DNA of 9,052 nucleotides from AVCC01 sp039920865. Lineage in GTDB: Bacteria; Pseudomonadota; Gammaproteobacteria; Burkholderiales; Burkholderiaceae_D. Shown piece after piece: positions 6,292 through 9,052 of the stretch. The stretch lies in NCBI GenBank assembly GCA_039920865.1, contig JBDSCZ010000223.1, forward strand, positions 1 through 9,052, in the 5' to 3' direction. The notes under the pieces were generated by a model. The model saw nothing but the letters and a program-made list of their open reading frames with translations. It ran no database searches and was not told the origin of the DNA. The position numbers and the translations under genes are program-made. Position 1 is the stretch's first letter. The number at the start of each line of letters is the position of its first letter.

Positions 6292-6594
6292 TCAGCGATC
6301 TTGCGGTTGCTCGCCGGCGTCGGTCGGCAACAGTTCGTCGACGCCATACAGCGCAATCAGGCTGCGCAGATTGTCAGGCAGGTTGCGAAATATCAGCATC
6401 TGGCGGCGTTCGGCGGCAGCGCGCTGCCAAGCCAGCAGGACGGCGACCGCCGACGAATCTATGATCGCAACCAAGGCCATGTCGATCGCCGATTGTTGCT
6501 GGGCCAAGGCCTGCAGGCCCTGCTCCAGCACCGCTGTGGCGTTGTTGACGGTGAGCGAGTCACCGGGCTGGAATAATGCTGGAGCTGCCGGCAT
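6292..6594 (-). CDS. mlaB: Phospholipid-transport STAS-domain subunit MlaB
   Basis: This small cytoplasmic protein of 100 residues is a single STAS domain. It shows the MALVAIIDSSAVAVLLAWQ strand-helix with D46-S47-S48, at the place where E. coli MlaB has the functionally important DTGG (T52). In the Mla complex MlaB binds the ATPase MlaF and supports assembly and activity of the MlaFEDB importer. The N-terminal strand FQPGDSLTVNNATAVLEQGL resembles E. coli MlaB. Its ATG overlaps the mlaC stop as TGATG, indicating coupled translation. Sequence conservation in STAS proteins is low, so the assignment leans partly on position directly after mlaC; together the evidence is strong. Confidence 0.92.
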   Translation of the reverse strand: MPAAPALFQPGDSLTVNNATAVLEQGLQALAQQQSAIDMALVAIIDSSAVAVLLAWQRAAAERRQMLIFRNLPDNLRSLIALYGVDELLPTDAGEQPQDR

Positions 6595-7250
6595 CAGGAA
6601 GATTTAGCGGGTTTTGCAGTGTCGGTTGCCAGCTGCTTGTTCTTGTCGGCCAAGACCTTGATCAAGCCATCGATGCCGGACTTGCTGATTTCAGACGAAA
6701 AATTGCCCTTGTAGGTTTGCACCAGCCAGGCGCCCAGCACATTGATGTCATAAATCTTCCAGCCGGCAGCGGTCTTCTGCAGCCGGTAATTCAGCTGGAT
6801 CGGCTCGCCGCGCGACTGCAGCACCTGCGATCGCACTTCGACGTCGGAATCGGTGGCTGCGGCACGAAATGGCCTGAAGTCGATTTTCTGATCCTTGACT
6901 TGCGAAATCGCGCCGGAATAAGTGTAGATCAGCAGATTGCGAAATTCGGCAGTCAGCTGTTTTTTCTGTTCCGGCGTGGCTTGACGCCAGTGGCGCCCCG
7001 CCGCCAGCGCGGTCATGCGCTCGAAATCGACGTAGGGCAGGATTTTTTCCTCGACCAACGCCAGTACCCGCTTCTGGTTGCCGCCCTGGATTTCGCGGTC
7101 GGCTTTGGCAATTTCCAGCACTTCCTGACTGATGCGCTTGACCAGCGCATCGGGCGCCTCTTCTGCCGCCTGGGCGGTTGCGGCAAACGCCAGCGTAACG
7201 ACGGCAAAAACTGCGACCAGAAATTTATTCAGGATTTTCATGTTTTTCAT
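6594..7250 (-). CDS. mlaC: Periplasmic phospholipid-binding protein MlaC (Ttg2D family)
   Basis: MlaC carries single phospholipids between the outer-membrane MlaA complex and the inner-membrane MlaFEDB complex. With ATG 7250 the precursor is 218 residues, near the E. coli length of 211. It begins with a typical signal peptide (KILNK, hydrophobic stretch 10-24, cleavage after AQA at about residue 28). Family blocks include ILPYVDFERMTALAAGRHW, a TPEQKKQLTAEF segment and, near the C-terminus, DINVLGAWLVQTYKGNFSS followed by GIDGLIKVLADKNKQL. The frame is open much further upstream, but that part overlaps mlaA and would bury the signal peptide. An ATG at 7241 is an alternative start three residues in. 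The ribosome site is weak and purine-rich, inside a 9-base direct repeat. Confidence 0.95.
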   Translation of the reverse strand: MKNMKILNKFLVAVFAVVTLAFAATAQAAEEAPDALVKRISQEVLEIAKADREIQGGNQKRVLALVEEKILPYVDFERMTALAAGRHWRQATPEQKKQLTAEFRNLLIYTYSGAISQVKDQKIDFRPFRAAATDSDVEVRSQVLQSRGEPIQLNYRLQKTAAGWKIYDINVLGAWLVQTYKGNFSSEISKSGIDGLIKVLADKNKQLATDTAKPAKSS

Positions 7251-7251
7251 A

Positions 7252-7269
7252 TTCTTGATCTTCTTGATC
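7252..7269. repeat. Perfect 9-base direct repeat at the mlaC ribosome-binding region
   Basis: TTCTTGATC occurs twice head to tail; on the coding strand this is GATCAAGAA twice, immediately before the mlaC ATG at 7250. It supplies the only purine-rich sequence there, so copy-number change by slippage could alter translation. It may be chance. Confidence 0.5.
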
Positions 7270-7362
7270 CAAAAGGAAAAGGTGTGGAGTGCGGACAGGC
7301 AAAACAATTCGACCAGTGAAGGCGTGCGAGGTTCCACCCCCGACAGCCGGGCGGCCGATGCA

Positions 7363-8061
7363 CTATTCGTCGTAATCCGCCTTACTGCTGCTGCCATTGC
7401 GTATCAGGCTTTCGCGACGCTGCAAATAGGCGTCGCGGGTGAATGCGTATTTATCCAGTGCCGCATCCTCGATCATCGACGAGGCGCCCAGCAGCACTGC
7501 ACGGCGGTCGATCAGACGCACGCCAGTGCCGATGTTGCGCACATAGACCGGATCCTTGTAACTCCAGAGGTCGGCCGAAAAATCGACTGGAAACGCTGCT
7601 GTATCGCGCGCAGTCGAAGAGCCGAACACCGGCAACACCACGTACGGTCCCGACTGCATGCCCCAAACCCCCAGCGTCTGGCCAAAGTCTTCCCGGTGCT
7701 TGGTCAGGCCAGCTTCGGAACCGATATCGAGCACGCCCAAAAAGCCCATCGTGCTATTAAGTGCAACCCGCATGATGTCGGTCATGCCATTTTCCAGATT
7801 GCCTTGCAGCAGATTGTTAACTGCAGTCCAGACGTCACCGATATTGCCAAAGAAATTACCTATCCCGGTCTGCACGAACGATGGCAGCAGATCCTGATAC
7901 ACGGTCGCGGCCGGCTTCACAACCACCATGTCGAGCTTGTCATTGAAGCCGAACATCGCGCGGTTATAGCTTTCCAGCGGATCCTGGGGATTGCTGCCGG
8001 TAGCGCATCCGGACAATGCCAACGCCAGGCCTAACGCCCCGATTCGATAGCTGATTTTCAT
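7363..8061 (-). CDS. mlaA: Outer-membrane phospholipid-removal lipoprotein MlaA (VacJ)
   Basis: The 232-residue lipoprotein precursor has a lipobox LSGC at residues 16-19 (modified cysteine C19) after a short signal sequence. The family's opening DPLESYNRAMFGFND follows. Further conserved parts are the NNLLQG region, MRVALNSTMGFLGVLDI, EDFGQTLGVWG and GPYVVLPVFGSSTARD. MlaA sits in the outer membrane with porins, removes mislocalised phospholipid from the outer leaflet and hands it to MlaC. In E. coli mlaA is elsewhere on the chromosome; here it is inside the mla operon between mlaD and mlaC, an arrangement known in betaproteobacteria. ATG 8061 overlaps the mlaD stop as ATGA. The C-terminal tail is short and serine-rich. 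Confidence 0.97.
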   Translation of the reverse strand: MKISYRIGALGLALALSGCATGSNPQDPLESYNRAMFGFNDKLDMVVVKPAATVYQDLLPSFVQTGIGNFFGNIGDVWTAVNNLLQGNLENGMTDIMRVALNSTMGFLGVLDIGSEAGLTKHREDFGQTLGVWGMQSGPYVVLPVFGSSTARDTAAFPVDFSADLWSYKDPVYVRNIGTGVRLIDRRAVLLGASSMIEDAALDKYAFTRDAYLQRRESLIRNGSSSKADYDE

Positions 8062-8534
8062 TGCGTGCCGTCCTTTCCTTCTGCCACTTTGCTGAACAAA
8101 AACTGGCTGATCAGGTTTTCCAGCACGATCGCTGATTGCGTCATGCTGATCCTGTCACCGGCGGCCAGGTTGACTGTGTCACCACCCGCTTCCAGACCAA
8201 TATACTGCTCGCCGAGCAAGCCGGAAGTCAGTATCTTGGCCGAGGAATCCTTCGGAAACTTAAAGCGGCTTTCCAGATCCAGCGTCACCTGCGCCTGGAA
8301 GGTCTTGTCGTCGAAACGGATATCACCCACCCGCCCGACCACCACGCCGGCGCTTTTGACAGGAGCGCGCGGCTTCAGACCGCCGATGTTGTCGAATCGG
8401 GTCAGCACCGGATAGGTCTTATCAAACGACAGCGCACTGCTCATGTTGCCCACCTTCAAGGACAGGAACATCAGCGCCGCCGCCCCCAGCAAGACGAACA
8501 GGCCGACCCAGACATCGAATGATTTTCGCTCCAT
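8058..8534 (-). CDS. mlaD: Inner-membrane MCE-domain protein MlaD
   Basis: The 158-residue protein has one N-terminal membrane anchor (about residues 8-27) followed by a single periplasmic MCE domain (about 39-117). The hallmark blocks are RFDNIGGLKPRAPVKSAGVV and TSGLLGEQYIGLEAGG. A hydrophobic C-terminal helix VLENLISQFLF follows; in the E. coli hexamer this helix helps form the lipid pore. MlaD forms the ring on MlaE that exchanges lipid with MlaC. It is shorter than E. coli MlaD (183) because the charged C-terminal tail is reduced. I chose ATG 8534 (MERKSFDVWVG) with AAGAAGG 9 bases upstream. The frame is open to 8609, but that part runs through an AT-rich repeat and resembles nothing in the family. 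Confidence 0.96.
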   Translation of the reverse strand: MERKSFDVWVGLFVLLGAAALMFLSLKVGNMSSALSFDKTYPVLTRFDNIGGLKPRAPVKSAGVVVGRVGDIRFDDKTFQAQVTLDLESRFKFPKDSSAKILTSGLLGEQYIGLEAGGDTVNLAAGDRISMTQSAIVLENLISQFLFSKVAEGKDGTQ

Positions 8535-8566
8535 GACATGCTGCCTTCTTCTGCAATTTATAAAAA

Positions 8567-8630
8567 TTAATTGGGGTATATTAAAAAATTTGCCATTTAC
8601 CGCATACAAAATAAGCGATTTAAAAAATAC
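8567..8630 (+). repeat. AT-rich intergenic element, copy C
   Basis: This copy carries GGGGTAT at 8573, CCGCAT at 8600, GCG at 8615 and ATAC ending at 8630, at the same spacing as the copies at 634-697 and 2134-2192. It also begins TTAATTGG like copy A; over the first 15 bases the two differ at one position. It fills the 125-base mlaE/mlaD gap inside an operon whose mlaD/mlaA and mlaC/mlaB junctions overlap. It ends 32 bases before the mlaD start. Its inverted arms are less perfect than in the other copies. Confidence 0.55.
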
Positions 8631-8659
8631 TATACAAGATGAATTTTAATGCCTGCGCG

Positions 8660-9052
8660 CTACTTATTGAACATCAGCGCCGTCATCACGAAATCGAGCC
8701 ACAGCACCAGCAGCGAAGATACCACCACCGTGCGAGTGGTGGCGCGCGCCACGCCTTCCGGCGTCGGTTGCGCTTCATAACCCTGATATAGCGCAACAAA
8801 TGTCGCCGCAATCCCGAACACCACGCTCTTGATCACGCCATTGGCGATATCGTCCCAGATATCCACGCCAGCCTGCATCTGCGACCAGAATGCGCCCTCA
8901 TCGACGCCGATCAACGGCACTCCGACGAAATATCCGCCCAATACGCCCAGAGCGCTGAACACCGCAGCCAGCACCGGCATCGCGATGATGCCGGCCCAGA
9001 AGCGCGGCGCAATCACGCGCTGCAGCGGATCGACCGCCATCATCTCCATCGC
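8660..9052 (-). CDS. mlaE: Phospholipid ABC transporter permease MlaE, C-terminal half (5' end beyond the right edge)
   Basis: About 130 residues of an expected 260 or so are present, entering the window at the edge without a start. The sequence from AMEMMAVDPLQR through PRFWAGIIAMPVL, GGYFVGVPLIGVDEGAFWS, NGVIKSVVFGIAATFVALYQ and ATTRTVVVSSLLVLWLDFVM to ALMFNK follows E. coli MlaE almost block for block. Three or more hydrophobic segments are visible. MlaE is the integral membrane core of the MlaFEDB complex that moves phospholipid across the inner membrane. The ATG at 9049 is internal, not the start. The 3' end is separated from mlaD by 125 bases that hold an AT-rich repeat. mlaF is expected upstream, outside the window. 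Confidence 0.96.
   Translation of the reverse strand, partial: AMEMMAVDPLQRVIAPRFWAGIIAMPVLAAVFSALGVLGGYFVGVPLIGVDEGAFWSQMQAGVDIWDDIANGVIKSVVFGIAATFVALYQGYEAQPTPEGVARATTRTVVVSSLLVLWLDFVMTALMFNK

Noticed and set aside
7251..7397. N-terminal extension of mlaC into mlaA
   Set aside because: It would put about 49 residues before a normal signal peptide and overlap the mlaA 3' end; the family start is near 7250.
8535..8609. N-terminal extension of mlaD
   Set aside because: It would run through the AT-rich repeat and lacks family similarity, whereas ATG 8534 has a good ribosome site and the expected N-terminus.

Overview
The window looks like the chromosome of a Gram-negative betaproteobacterium. 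The strong resemblance of the Mla, MurA and HisG proteins and the gene order (mla genes, ABC exporter pair, bolA-like gene, murA, hisG, hisD) point to Burkholderiales, most likely the Oxalobacteraceae (Herbaspirillum/Collimonas-like). That family-level placement is inference. Coding DNA is GC-rich, and several intergenic gaps are distinctly AT-rich.

All recognised genes lie on the minus strand, so transcription runs from the right edge to the left. From 9052 down to 6292 is the phospholipid-trafficking set mlaE (5' end outside the window), mlaD, mlaA, mlaC, mlaB. These encode the inner-membrane permease, the membrane-anchored MCE ring protein, the outer-membrane lipoprotein, the periplasmic lipid carrier and the STAS subunit that together maintain outer-membrane lipid asymmetry. 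The ATPase gene mlaF is expected just beyond the right edge. From 6124 to 4437 is an ABC-2 exporter pair (ATPase and permease, YadG/YadH type). From 4355 to 2211 are ibaG (BolA family), murA (first step of peptidoglycan synthesis) and hisG (short form, first step of histidine synthesis), which overlap one another by a few bases. After a 127-base gap comes hisD (last two steps of histidine synthesis). After a further 208-base gap comes the N-terminal part of a DNA methyltransferase (597 to the left edge), where hisC would often be expected.

Most junctions are tight (TGATG or ATGA overlaps), which suggests translational coupling. Three of the loose junctions (hisD/methyltransferase, hisG/hisD, mlaE/mlaD) each contain a related AT-rich element of about 64-72 bases. 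The three share short motifs at identical spacing without gaps: GGRGTAT, CCGCAT 27 bases later, GCG a further 15 bases on, then an A-rich run ending ATAC. Each ends 32-37 bases before the next start codon. Two of the three contain perfect 11-12 base inverted arms. This looks like an undescribed dispersed intergenic repeat or regulatory family and is the main discovery candidate. The hisD/methyltransferase gap also holds a separate GC-rich 22-pair hairpin repeat.

No tRNA, rRNA, CRISPR array, insertion sequence or phage gene was seen.
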